Shown in pieces: positions 11,401 to 37,689 of a stretch of DNA of 64,000 bases. The DNA is from Apoda limacodes (taxonomy: Eukaryota; Arthropoda; Insecta; Lepidoptera; Limacodidae). The notes under the pieces were generated by a model. It ran no database searches. It was not told the origin of the DNA and was given only the letters and a program-made list of their open reading frames with translations. Made by a program: the position numbers and the translations under genes. Position 1 is the stretch's first letter. Each line of letters opens with the position of its first letter. The stretch lies in the NCBI GenBank assembly GCA_946406115.1, contig OX291549.1, positions 17,879,901 through 17,943,900 of the forward strand, written 5' to 3'.

Positions 11401-13874
11401 TAACTTCTTACCGTTTGTTCCCACAGTTGTGGGTCCTGATGCGACCTCTCCCTACAAACCTTGGGCCATAGTCCACCCCACGCACCCTGTGCGGATTGGT
11501 GGACTTCACATATGACTTTTGAATCTCGTTTCGTACGCATAAAGGTTACTTCACGATGTTTGCCTTGACGGTATAATAAGTGTTTCGAACAAAAATGTAC
11601 TGGAGGACTCTTTCTTAGAACATGCTAAACTTGAATGCCCGCTTTTTATAGGATGCGAGGCAGACGCCAAACGAGTAATGTAGGTGCGACAATTCGTACT
11701 AGGCCAACGTGGTAGAAAATGGATGCCCTAAGCCTCCTTTCTTCAATTAGAGGCGATAGTCCCGCTAGTAGGCACCTACGACGACTTTGGTAAAAGCAGC
11801 TACAACATTCGTAGATGTTATATTAACTAAGATTGGTATCCAGTCAGAATTGGTTTTATAGATAAATATTCGATTGCTTTCAGTTAAATGAGGGCGCAAT
11901 GCTGCCTATGGAGGCGCTTATAGATGATAACTCGCATGAACACTCCTCGTTTGCCAACGCCTCTGATTTCCAGATGTCTATAACGAATAAGGTTAGTATT
12001 GTTGAAACTTTCAAATAAATTACGGTAGGTAAAGGTTCTACAAGGAGATCAGAGAGACAAGCGAAGACAATCGAAATGCAGTGTCACAAATAAAATGTCC
12101 GTCATCAAAATTCGAACCAGAAACTTTATCTTAGCCCCATGACGATGATTGACGATGATAAGCTAAGTAAATATTACCTAAATCATGTATAGCATGTGTT
12201 TATTAAACTCGTTGCTTTAAAACTTGACAAAAAAAAACTTTCATTGCATTTGCTAGTAAATAAATAAAAATATAAGGTAAATAAATAAATAAACTAACCT
12301 AAACACAACACAATTGAAATGGTGGGAATAAAAGTAGAGAAAACAGTGCCACCACCAGATGACGATAAATATCTAAAAAATATATAATCCGCTTTTATTC
12401 ATACTCGATAGAAAAGGCGCGTCATTACACCCGTGAGTTTTATGAACGCGCGCTTTGCCTTGTGAAAAGTACAATTTACAAAGAAATGGGAGTAGTTAAG
12501 GTCTTAGCACCCTCTTTGCCTGCACGACACTGTTGAATGAGATGAAATAATTGTTAAGATCTCACCACTGCACAAAGGGATTGTTAAAATAATACCTACG
12601 TACTAGAATAAAAAAAATCTTCTAAACATTTAGTCTAATCATCCAGAAGTGAAGGAGTCATAAGTTATTTTTTTACAGCTCCGCACGAGACATGCCAATG
12701 TGAACTACATGGGGGACCCAGATCTAATGCCTATTACGTCCTACGAGAGCACAATATTAGTCAGAATCTTTTACCAAATTGCTTCGAGGTTGAATGAAAT
12801 GGTATGTTGATATCATAGTTATCCTAATTATTTTTTTGGCTCGATCACAAAGATGTAAATTTAGCTTCGTAGTTTTCCACTTTATTAGTTTTATCATAGT
12901 TTTAACGTAAAAGGCATGATAATTAAATCCGTTCCTTATACATAACATCTTACAGTACAGTATGAAGTTCTTCAACAAGGGAGTAATTAGCTTTTAAAGG
13001 GTCGACAACACGCGAATAACTCTAGGTGTTACAAACGTCTATAGGCTACAGTAACCGTTTAGCATCAGACGGGCCATATGCTTATTTGCTACCTTAACGG
13101 TAAAAATAAAAATTCTAGTATATATATATATTTACCTACGAAACTTTTATTTTATTAGCTTTACCATAGTTTTAAAGTAAAATGCATGAAAATGATATCC
13201 GTTCCTTGCACATTACATCTTTACAGTACAGAGTAGAGTAGAGTTATTCAAGAAAGGGAGTAATTAGCTTTTAAACGGTTGGAAACACGCAGGTAACTCT
13301 TGGCGCTACAAACGTTTATAGGCTTAACATCAGACGGGCTACATGCTTACTACCTTAACGGTAAAAATTAATATTCTAATGCACGTTTATTTATCTACGA
13401 AACTATATAATAATTGGTTTTGTTTGTATATTTTTATAGCGACATTTGACTTCGTCTTAATTTACTTTATAAATAAAACACGCCGTCAAATTGAAAATAT
13501 ACCTCTACATTTTAGTATCTGTATACATAAAGAAAATTCTCTTTCAGTATGGTGAAGAATTTACTGATTTATATAATCGAAATGACTTCAAAGGTTATGT
13601 TGCCCGTGAAATATTGCAAAAGCCATGCGTTATTCATACCTACTTAAAAGGTGCAGCAAGTCACCAGAATATTGTAAGTGAGGAACTGCCTCCCAGACTG
13701 TCCATGAGAAGGTTCGGCTCACACTCCGCGGTGGTGTGGTTTATCGCTGGATATGCATTGTTTAGACTTTCAAATTTCAGTGGATTGTTTTATATTTTTA
13801 TTCTTATCATATTGTGGATGTCGTTTGTGTTAACAAAAGCATTGTTAAAAAGTATTAAAATTATGAATCCTTAA
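1431..13874 (+). CDS. SMPD4: SMPD4 / neutral sphingomyelinase 3 orthologue, 3' part of gene (10 exons)
   Basis: Joined exons 1431-1647, 2745-2916, 3218-3510, 5367-5550, 6480-6601, 9595-9812, 11260-11384, 11884-11991, 12679-12801 and 13548-13874 read in frame, all with AG acceptors and GT donors and matching phases. They give about 628 residues. The product resembles the central and C-terminal part of SMPD4: a segment starting DPFDYYIFNFALHLVN, then NEVWRSETVIQVFIDVW, then WPLDASFRLVMELWLSLIQP and WRYT, and finally two hydrophobic stretches. Known for the family: a membrane protein of ER, Golgi and nuclear envelope assigned a sphingomyelin-to-ceramide activity, though it lacks the DNase-I-like fold of other neutral sphingomyelinases. 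The human protein is about 870 residues, so roughly the first quarter lies before the window. Introns are loaded with repeats. The gene converges on POLR3B. Identity is firm; enzyme activity cannot be judged from sequence. Confidence 0.92.
1700..2110 (+). repeat. Dispersed repeat R1, copy 1
   Basis: Contains ttaagaccttaattactccc, a ctttgtaaaatttacttttc block, gtaatgacgcgcc and, further on, a cgccatcgcgtggcg / tcctgccatttcaattgtgtt part and cattgtgtgtaacacgggcg. Two more copies lie at 9.9 kb (+) and 12.3 kb (-), all in SMPD4 introns. No coding capacity; a SINE or MITE-like element. Confidence 0.6.
2370..2456 (+). repeat. (TG)n microsatellite
   Basis: About 87 bases of TG interrupted once by TTTG, in an SMPD4 intron. 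Confidence 0.98.
2745..2916 (+). CDS. SMPD4: SMPD4 exon with WRSET motif
   Basis: Acceptor ttccag, donor gtaaat, phase 2 in and phase 0 out. It contains SRNEVWRSETVIQVFIDVWM, corresponding to the family's HEIWRSET(L)LQVFVE block, one of the best anchors for the gene call. Confidence 0.9.
3218..3510 (+). CDS. SMPD4: SMPD4 exon with WPLDASFR motif
   Basis: Acceptor attttag, donor gtaagg, phase 0 in and phase 2 out. It encodes ERVRIVRVLVKHIHSLS, then WPLDASFRLVMELWLSLIQP followed by WRYTES. This tract is nearly identical to the vertebrate protein and is the strongest match of the gene. Confidence 0.93.
3636..4641 (+). mobile_element. LINE-A, internally deleted copy with poly(A)
   Basis: Pieces of the pol ORF in several frames: AYEAWTTARYNKDPN, then WKTANVHSVPKKGDRSDPSN followed by YRPIAITS and LLSKVMERVI. 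The sequence then jumps straight to the C-terminal block FEIMPTATFYHRTARHRQG, so the catalytic core is deleted. Ends in about 20 A at 4620-4640. Inserted in an SMPD4 intron in sense orientation. Confidence 0.85.
4800..5066 (-). mobile_element. tRNA-derived SINE
   Basis: Reverse complement of the 18.1-18.4 kb copy. Pol III box-like motifs (tagttggtagtgtgg and gggttcgattcccgc on the - strand) at 4993-5060, then the family body with the cagacaaacatttatg-type segment and the ccagacggcgctgtgtgtaatg end near 4820. Confidence 0.8.
5367..5550 (+). CDS. SMPD4: SMPD4 exon
   Basis: Acceptor aatttcag, donor gtatgt, phase 2 in and phase 0 out. It encodes FIAENYPSYTCIFQLVLPRF then KNAIMLFRLGK, aligning with the family's PFVQENLLMYT...NALMVFRVAKVF block. 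Confidence 0.88.
5613..5895 (+). repeat. Dispersed lepidopteran repeat (cggccaagtgcgagtcggac family)
   Basis: Starts aaaatcggccaagtgcgagt and ends with a gacggacggacagcgaagcc block and aggtacggtaccctt. Other copies at 20.2-20.6 and 40.4 kb. No protein seen. Confidence 0.75.
5997..6140 (-). mobile_element. LINE-A 3' end fragment
   Basis: T-run then ggccaagtggtcaccgaagc and gatgtttgcaacaccaaggg, the degraded 3' end of LINE-A in antisense, ending in ttcatgaagaaccccatact-like sequence. Confidence 0.7.
6480..6601 (+). CDS. SMPD4: SMPD4 exon
   Basis: Acceptor tgttttacag, donor gtaaac, phase 0 in and phase 2 out. It encodes VFSQPLLVSILKDLEKAIID followed by a polar stretch ending SPFDQ. It corresponds to the family's VFAQPNLAEMI region. 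Confidence 0.82.
7305..7445 (-). repeat. RTE-like 3' tail
   Basis: Contains ctaatattattaatgctaaa, gtaactttgtctgtctgtct and gctgtaccaattgagattga, antisense to the tail at 28.0-28.1 kb. This is a very common lepidopteran 3' end. Confidence 0.6.
8389..8994. mobile_element. Inverted-repeat element (MITE), about 605 bp
   Basis: Left end taaggccggagcacaccag and right end ctggtctgccccggcctta are inverted complements over 19 bases with two mismatches. The interior is GC-rich near the left end (cgcgcgtgtagcgg) and has short attggattgaaactggattg repeats near the right. No transposase; superfamily unclear. Confidence 0.7.
9595..9812 (+). CDS. SMPD4: SMPD4 exon
   Basis: Acceptor tttttctag, donor gtagat, phase 2 in and phase 1 out. 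It encodes HPHTSVSIHRWVAIAKQALS, then YVPIWDDSGRQFALELMSKI and a helical, charged tail. It corresponds to the vertebrate YTPMFGPEAR...LAQLITQAKHTAKSI part. Confidence 0.85.
9890..10230 (+). repeat. Dispersed repeat R1, copy 2
   Basis: Shares ccacgtgctttttctttgta, ggtggtaatgacgcaccaag and tagttgtgttttactg with copy 1 at 1.7 kb, and the cattgtatataatacgggca end. Confidence 0.6.
10535..10590 (+). mobile_element. LINE-A 3' stub
   Basis: ttttccaccttagtggtatt followed by an A-run, the last bases of LINE-A. Confidence 0.55.
11260..11384 (+). CDS. SMPD4: SMPD4 exon
   Basis: Acceptor tatttaag, donor gtaaga, phase 1 in and phase 0 out. It encodes VWASIKNWLMIEDSSEEWLE and, at the end, LNNALCYFSNIFG, matching the family's LEKALEYLRQIF helix. 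Confidence 0.82.
11884..11991 (+). CDS. SMPD4: SMPD4 exon, poorly conserved linker
   Basis: Acceptor tgctttcag, donor gttagt, phase 0 on both sides, 36 codons. It encodes an acidic, serine-rich linker starting LNEGAMLPMEALIDDNSHEH. Conservation is weak, but the splice signals and the frame fit the flanking exons. Confidence 0.7.
12285..12560 (-). repeat. Dispersed repeat R1, copy 3
   Basis: Antisense copy: aacacaacacaattgaaatg, aggcgcgtcattacacccgt, aaagtacaatttacaaagaa, and taaggtcttagcaccctctt correspond to reversed parts of copies 1 and 2. Confidence 0.6.
12679..12801 (+). CDS. SMPD4: SMPD4 exon
   Basis: Acceptor tttttacag, donor gtatgt, phase 0 on both sides. It encodes NYMGDPDLMPITSYESTILV and RIFYQIASRLNEM, aligning with the family's EYQGDPELQPIRSYE...LVRTLFRLSSAIN. 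Confidence 0.87.
12865..13380 (+). repeat. Tandem duplication of intron segment containing LINE-A tail
   Basis: Two adjacent, diverged units of about 250 bp: 12865-13115 and 13140-13380. Shared parts include tttatcatagttttaa / tttaccatagttttaa, ccgttccttatacataacat / ccgttccttgcacattacat, ggagtaattagcttttaaa, and a LINE-A 3' end (cagacgggc...taccttaacggtaaaaa). The second copy is followed by the final SMPD4 exon. Confidence 0.75.
13548..13874 (+). CDS. SMPD4: SMPD4 terminal exon with membrane tail
   Basis: Acceptor tctttcag, stop TAA at 13872-13874; 108 residues. The start YGEEFTDLYNRNDFKGYVAR matches the family's FAGQMAALCSRDDF region. Then come RLSMRRFG and two hydrophobic segments, AVVWFIAGYALF and LFYIFILIILWMSFVL, that fit the C-terminal membrane anchor of SMPD4. 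Confidence 0.9.
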   Translation, partial: YGEEFTDLYNRNDFKGYVAREILQKPCVIHTYLKGAASHQNIVSEELPPRLSMRRFGSHSAVVWFIAGYALFRLSNFSGLFYIFILIILWMSFVLTKALLKSIKIMNP

Positions 13875-13891
13875 TTATTTTCATATACATT

Positions 13892-13897
13892 AATAAA
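13892..13897 (+). promoter_or_regulatory. SMPD4 poly(A) signal
   Basis: AATAAA 18 bases after the SMPD4 stop codon, followed by a T-rich stretch. Confidence 0.6.
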
Positions 13898-15949
13898 ATC
13901 TTATTTTTTCAAATCCCTTTTGTTTAACTATCCGATCAACCCCTTTTTAGTTACAAACCACTTTCATTTATGTCAAAGTTCCCGGGTTCGATTAGCGGTT
14001 AGCCACCAATATGTTTACAGTTTGTTAATTACGTGCCAGCACTTTTGGTGAACGGCCTAACTATCCAATGAAGTCGCTGATTTAACTACCTGGCTGAAAC
14101 ACAAATTGTATAATAAAAACGCCTGTGTTTTTGAAAAGCATTTTGTTGACATCGATTGTCATAGACCGAGCATAGGTACCCTTTTGTATAAATGATAGGC
14201 TATGGTAGCTAGCTTAATTTAACTATGATAAAATCTCCCTTTAAGCGTAAAACATCACAAACAAGTCATCTTTGTCACAAACTTTATTATAATAGTTAAA
14301 GTGTCTTACCTAGAACCAGGATAGTGCCACTTGAGCCTTTATAATATTTTTATACCCACTTTAGCGATACTTTTAATTAGAATAATAGTACCTCAGCCTA
14401 AACAATCTTTTATTCTGTCGGCTATCGAAGGCGTCTAGACAGGACAATCGTAAGGTAAGGTTCGCGGCAAAGCGAGAAGGTTCCCGACTAGCTTATGACC
14501 TCACATATAATATCAAGATAATGGACGAGGTCAAAATAACAATATACCTATGTTATCTTTAGTAAACTGACTGACCTATATATCAAAGAAGAGCATTGAC
14601 TACTGAGCCTAGACTTAAAATTTGTTTATAACGTAGGCAGTAAGAAAGGATTTTGCATAATATAACCCCTTTGGGGGTGAAATTTGTGTTGGAAGTTTGT
14701 ATGGAAATCAGTCATTTTGAAAGCCAAATGCTAAAAAAATGGTATTTAGCCTTTAGGTTGTCATTATTCACGTGTTTCGTTGTTGTTTTGTTCTTGGAAA
14801 ATTATCCCTAGTGGGCAAATAGGTAATCAAAATTTGTATGAGAAATCAGATACTGTGAAGTTAAAATCTCTTTTTTAACCGACTTCCAAAAAAAAGGAGG
14901 TTCTCAGTTTGACCCGTATGTTTGCGATTATCTCGCGTTCCGATTTTGGTGGGGTGTTCAGAAAAGTATTTGTTACATTCTGAAGAAGGTTTCCGTATAA
15001 ACAAATGGATACCTATGGTCCCATGGTCATCAGGTCAGGTTACAATGATGGGATCCTGGAGAAATCAAGGGAACTTTATACATTTTTATAGGCACACTTA
15101 AAGCGATTTGGGTATTTTTTTTTGTGTACGAAAAAATAAGCCCTATTGGGCCCCTACTTAAAGTGAAATATAAAAACTTTTTTAACAAAAACTGCAAACG
15201 ACTTCAAAAAGATGCACAAAAAAGGTAATTATTTCAAAAAATCTGATCTTAATTACAGTTATCCTACTAATATTATAAATGTTATTATAGTGTTCGTAAT
15301 TTGTTTTTGTGTTCCTAAATTCCGCAAAGGAGCGTCTAATTGGGCTGCAATTTGGCACAAAGATCGTTTAAGAGACGGAAAGCACAGAGGCTACTTTTTA
15401 TCCTGAAAAATTCAGAAATTCCCGCGGGCCTGAATTCTGCTTGTATCAACTATAGCTGTAACAAACTTCTTTATCATATATATATATATAAAGGAGTTGC
15501 GGTAGGAATCCCACGCCGATAACCAAATTGAGGGCGAGTGTACCCGCTTGAAAAAGCTAGTATAATATATAAAACAATAGCTGTCCCGGCGAACGTTGTT
15601 CCGCTGCCGTCCCTCTGTACCCGGCGAAAGTTGGTTTTTACCTATAGTGCCCGAGTCCGGCTCGCACTTGACATATCGAGATAAAAACTATCCTATCTTT
15701 TAAGTTGGATCAAATAACAGATATTTACGAAGTTTGATCAAAATCGGTTCAGTAGTTTAGGAGTCCATTGAGGACAAACATTGTGACACGAGATTTATAT
15801 ATATATAACATAACATACTATAGAAAGTAACAACTGGTAGCATAGAGGAAACAAACGGTATTATGGATATAGATATAGAGTACTGAAGATAGATCTAAAG
15901 ATCATTCCCGAGGTCAAAATAACATAATTTGAAATAAGCAACTAATACT

Positions 15950-15955
15950 TTTATT
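15950..15955 (-). promoter_or_regulatory. POLR3B poly(A) signal
   Basis: AATAAA on the - strand, about 34 bases past the POLR3B stop codon. Confidence 0.6.
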
Positions 15956-15988
15956 ACACTTAAACGAGTAAATAAAAATATAGCAAAA

Positions 15989-33257
<17,269 letters not shown>

Positions 33258-34169
33258 CTAAAAATAAATAAAAATTTCAAGCAAATAAAAAAAGAAATGA
33301 AAGGAGTACTGAAAAGTAACTAATTAACAAATAATCTATTCAAGACTGATCCAATTTTTCTGTGCTTATATTTCGCAGGTTGTGTACCCAGTAAGGGTGT
33401 ACAAAAGGGGGTTCTAAGGAAAAAGGATTTTTTTGAAGGATTTTTGATAACTTTTTAAAATTCTGTAGGTGTCCCCATTAATACATTTGATAGAGTACAT
33501 TGTCGACAGCAACTTTTGTATGAAGCACTTGCTTCTGTGTTCATTCCCTAAACAGTTATGTACAGAAATTTGAATTAAATAGTAAGGGTTCCGTAGCTGC
33601 GCAACAAAAACTATTTACAATCCGGTAAAGTGTCTCCAACAAACGTTGCTATCGACGATGTACTTTATCGATTTCCTTTATCAAAATTTTTGGTCATAGT
33701 GACAGCATAAAATCAAATTAAATAAAAATGACTGAAAAAGAAATTTTTCTTTCGGGCCTCCCTCCCATACTCGCCTCTAGATTCGATAGGCCACAATGCA
33801 CAATACTTCCAGATTTTGAGATAAACATGCAATTTCATTAACTGAATCCTATTCTTTCAATTGGAATCAAAGTTAAAAAACATAATTTTTTCCCTATTCA
33901 AAATTTTAAAATTATAACCTCTAATTTTTTTACAGGCTCTCGCAAGCCTTTGCTAGAATCCCAGTCAGTATATTTCTTGTTTATTTCACCCATAATTATA
34001 TAATCATACAAATAAGGTAGTATAAGAATTGAGAAACAGAGCCACAGATTTGCATATTGAAACACAAACAAATATTTCTTTCTTTCTTTTATTAAAGAAT
34101 GGCAGTCATACTACTTCTAAGTATATTTTGCCAGTATCATGTCTGGGAAATTCTATATTATAATTATTA

Positions 34170-34646
34170 GGGTGTTCCTTTTGAGTCGCGTTAAAATTTA
34201 ATAGTAAAACCTCATTTTAGCACCAACTACCCGTTCCGTCTGAGCGCATCAGATAATTTCAGCGACGCTATTATTTCCAAACGAAACGCGTTTCGCGTCA
34301 TTTTTTGACAGTTTCATGTGTGTATATGCTTAAGTATTTTATTTTGATTTTTTTATAGATACTAACAAAGATATATAGTTCATAATGCAAAAATAAACTT
34401 CTCTCTCTAAAAAAACAACGTTATAAGTATTTTTCTCAAAGGATTCACTTTCACATTTGACAGCTGTAAAAAGGAGCGCAAAATACCCACCTCCCGACAT
34501 GGGTTTTTGGTAGCAACATTTCGTAGCAAAACCGCTCAAAAGAAACGCTAAAAGTCACCATTAGATTTTGCTACCAAAAGCTAAGAAAACGCGAACCCCT
34601 AAAAATTTTGCGACCTAGTGTTAAAAAACCGCCAAATGGAACGCCC
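34170..34646. mobile_element. Inverted-repeat element (MITE), about 477 bp
   Basis: Left end gggtgttccttttgag and right end caaatggaacgccc are inverted repeats with two mismatches, flanked on both sides by TA. Interior has no transposase. The tgtgtatat...tattttattttgattttt...taacaaagat core recurs near 40.33-40.40 kb. Confidence 0.7.
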
Positions 34647-36069
34647 TATATATTACAAACAATTATACAAACTTAAATATTGATACAAATTACATTACCA
34701 TACGTTAAAAACTGACAAAATTAGAGCAGTTTAAAGTCCGCTTTTTTAGTGCGTGAGCAAAAACGCTACCTCTTACGTGGCGCTAGCGGCGCAAACTAAA
34801 ATAGTCACAGCGCTTGAGTTGAGACCGCGTAGTAACACTGCAAACTTCTATAGATACGCGCACTAATCTACAGAACAAGAATTGATTAATGAGCCGTTCT
34901 CAAGAAAGCTTGCTCGTGACGCTATGGAGTTCCACTAAAAAATAAAACATAGTTTTGCCTTAAGCCTCACTAGAAGTTATAAAATAATAATTCAACTTTA
35001 TAAACAATATATTGTATTCAGTATTGTACACAGGCAAATCATAAAAAAAAATATTTTAGGAAGATAAGGTACACTTTTTCTCACGAACTTTATTTATGTT
35101 TAAAAAAACAATCAATGGCTAAATCAAATGAAAACTTTTATTAAATAAAATTCCAAGATAAAATAGCTTCAATCAAAAGAAACAAAAAGAAACCATAGCT
35201 AACAAACCCAAAATTTTTTTTGGCAATATATTTCCTAAACGTCACATATTGGCGATCTTACATGATTTTTATTCCATGTTTGGGGAATTTACGTAACTGA
35301 CGAAGCAACTTATTGGGAAAAAAGATTGGTAATGTTTTTTTTTTCAAGTGTGAACACTATTAAATCTTTATCGTTTTTTTTCTTGAAATTATTTAAATAA
35401 TTATGCAGCTCTAAAAATGGGACAGTGACGCTATTGGAGCCTGAAGTGACGCTAAAGAAAAGTAAAGCTAGATTCACATGCTAACACTATGGAATTTGGT
35501 AGGATCATTTTATAAGTCCACAAAAGACACTGTTTTTACAAAACCTTAGTCATTTATCATGATAAAAAATGTTTTAAAAATAAAAAATAAGGTACAATAC
35601 ATCCTAACACAGCATCTGGTTGGACAATTATTTATATAAAATTAATCTCTTCTAAAGTCTGTCCCCGATGCTCGCGATCCTATGAACTATACCTATGTTA
35701 TGGTATTTATAATTCTTAAATAGTGTAATTAAAGCCTAGTACATAGATCTCAACAAATAAATTTGTTTTTTATTTAATCAGTCTTATAAAATCCTATGAA
35801 TTATACCTAATTTATGATATTTATAATTTTCAAATAGTGTAATTAAACTCTTGGCTATACTATTATTTCTTGTTATCTTTTATACTTGCAATTGCTTGCT
35901 GCTCCACACACGCACACGTAAGTATCAGTTCAGTATTTTATAACCACAGGAACTATAAATTAGAATATAAAGTATTTTTAATCCACTTTCGTCCATTAAC
36001 CTCTGTTTGTGCCAAAAACATATTCAATTGAATGCTCTTTTAGGTTTTTTTTTAAATGAAATATGTTTC

Positions 36070-36235
36070 CATAGGAACTCTTGGGTTAATAAGTAGCCTA
36101 TGTCCTTTACAGACTCTTTAACTATCCCTGTGCACAAATTTTAATTGGATGCTCCATTATGACGTACAGGAAGGACAAACAACTTTCGCATTAAAAGTTA
36201 TTAATGTGGATTAATAAATATTATTCAAAACTACG
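36070..36235 (+). repeat. RTE-like 3' tail
   Basis: gtagcctatgtcctttacag, actatccctgtgcacaaatt and aacaactttcgcattaaaag, as in the 28.0 kb tail. Confidence 0.55.
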
Positions 36236-36471
36236 TAACAAAATAACTATGTGAACCAAGCTTTAGTGTTCCAAAGCGTTACTAATGTACTCCTTAGCGT
36301 CACTTTTGTAAAATCGGGACGTTTCGGACGTGACGCTGTTACACTTTCACTCTTATGTTGAAATCAAGCCGCTTAACAATGAAATATTCGTAAGTAATGA
36401 GTTAATATTTTGAATTTACATTAGTTTAAGATGCTATTCCAAAAATTTGAAAGTATTTGAACAACTCTTAC

Positions 36472-36590
36472 CTTGCCAAATCCAAAACGCTAACGGAAGC
36501 CTCTAATCTGAACTACCGTGACGCGACTACTGACTGCAGACTGACGACCACAGAACTGATATAACGACATAAGACGACTAGTTAGTGTTG
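36472..36590 (-). other. Possible POLR3B 5' untranslated exon
   Basis: On the - strand a GC-richer stretch without ATG ends in tttggcaag followed by gtaagagttg, a good donor. In the frame that would join the next exon there is a TAG, so it could only be untranslated. The link to POLR3B rests on position alone. Confidence 0.22.
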
Positions 36591-37179
36591 CCTATTAATC
36601 AGATATCACAAGAAAAATTTTCATATATTATTGTACAAAGGCACGTAAATGTGCGTGACGCCCATGGAAATTCCGTAATCACGAATTTCGTGGACAGATT
36701 TAAAAAAAATATTTAAATATATTAATAAATAAAACTGCTTAATTTCATATGACAGTTACGTTTCAAAAACACCATAACATATTTAACAAAATTAGGAACA
36801 TCAATAATTTTTGCTTCGAACTTGTAAAGACATGCGTGGGACACGCAAAAAAAGCAGCACTCTCTCTTTTAATCCTACAATATCTTTAATTTTATTAAAG
36901 TCGAGAGAGCAAATTTTTTTCTGACAACAGTATATAACTATATTTATTACGGAAACAAGTATTTATAATAATAATGCTCTTAGTATATTTTTTTAAAATA
37001 TCCAAAGTCATAGGACAGGATATTTATGTCATAAGCAAACCATCTGAGAACGGCTCTAATATGTCTCTGTCTAAGCAGAATTCTTATAATAAATATGAAT
37101 TTTTGTTCCAAAATGCAAGTCAACGACTTTATCTACTCCGAAAAAATTATTTATAATGGTGCCAGTTCGGTAAAAATGA

Positions 37180-37581
37180 GCTTCTTACGTCACTCTCTTG
37201 CTGTGACAAATCTTCAGATCAGAACACACGCTGGCAGTGCGAATTTTCCAGTTCTTACGATTGCGCGGTCGGTGTCAGACGTACTCGGTGCGGTTTCGCT
37301 TGCTTCTCGGGCTTGGCCGAAAGGGTCTTACGCAGATATTACGGGGCAACATTCATACTTCGACGCATAGTTTAGTGATCACGGTTTTGGATTTGTATGG
37401 ACATTATTGGACATCGGTGTGAGTAGTGTCGTTACTGAAGTGCATCAGACGACCGGAAAAATGTTGTTTTCGTTTCATTATTAAAATTAACGAATCAGAT
37501 AATGACATGGCATGGAATATACACCTCCAAACATTACAAGGAGCTATTACAGCAAGTAATAATGCTTACCGTAAAATTCAG
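37180..37581 (+). other. Possible 5' exon of the POLDIP3-like gene or an independent short transcript
   Basis: A GC-richer block in AT-rich surroundings. It ends at 37581 in aaaattcag followed by gtactt, a plausible donor. An ORF running to the donor contains MAWNIHLQTLQGAITASNNA and YRKIQ, which I do not recognise. Joined to the acceptor at 44347 that frame meets a stop at once, so if it belongs to the gene it is untranslated. Its position, head to head with POLR3B, suits a shared promoter region. Confidence 0.3.
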
Positions 37582-37689
37582 GTACTTATATCCAAAAATG
37601 TTAGTAGATTTCTATAAGTGGCGTAAATATGTACATTGTAGATTTTGAAAGATAACAAATAAGAAATATGAACTAAGGATTAAAAATTT

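Larger units (their letters stand above)
13875..15988. other. Intergenic region between convergent SMPD4 and POLR3B
   Basis: Holds the two poly(A) signals and three common dispersed repeats: an accgacttccaaaaaaaagg-type block at 14.87-15.2 kb, an agcgtctaattgggctgcaa-type block at 15.33-15.56 kb, and a ctgtcccggcgaacgttgtt-type block at 15.57-15.82 kb. The rest shows no gene. Confidence 0.6.
33258..36470. other. Upstream part of POLR3B, first exon not found
   Basis: The first coding exon of POLR3B should lie here or further right. I see the inverted-repeat element at 34.17 kb, an RTE-like tail at 36.07-36.23 kb and AT-rich sequence, but no readable N-terminal exon. Confidence 0.5.
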
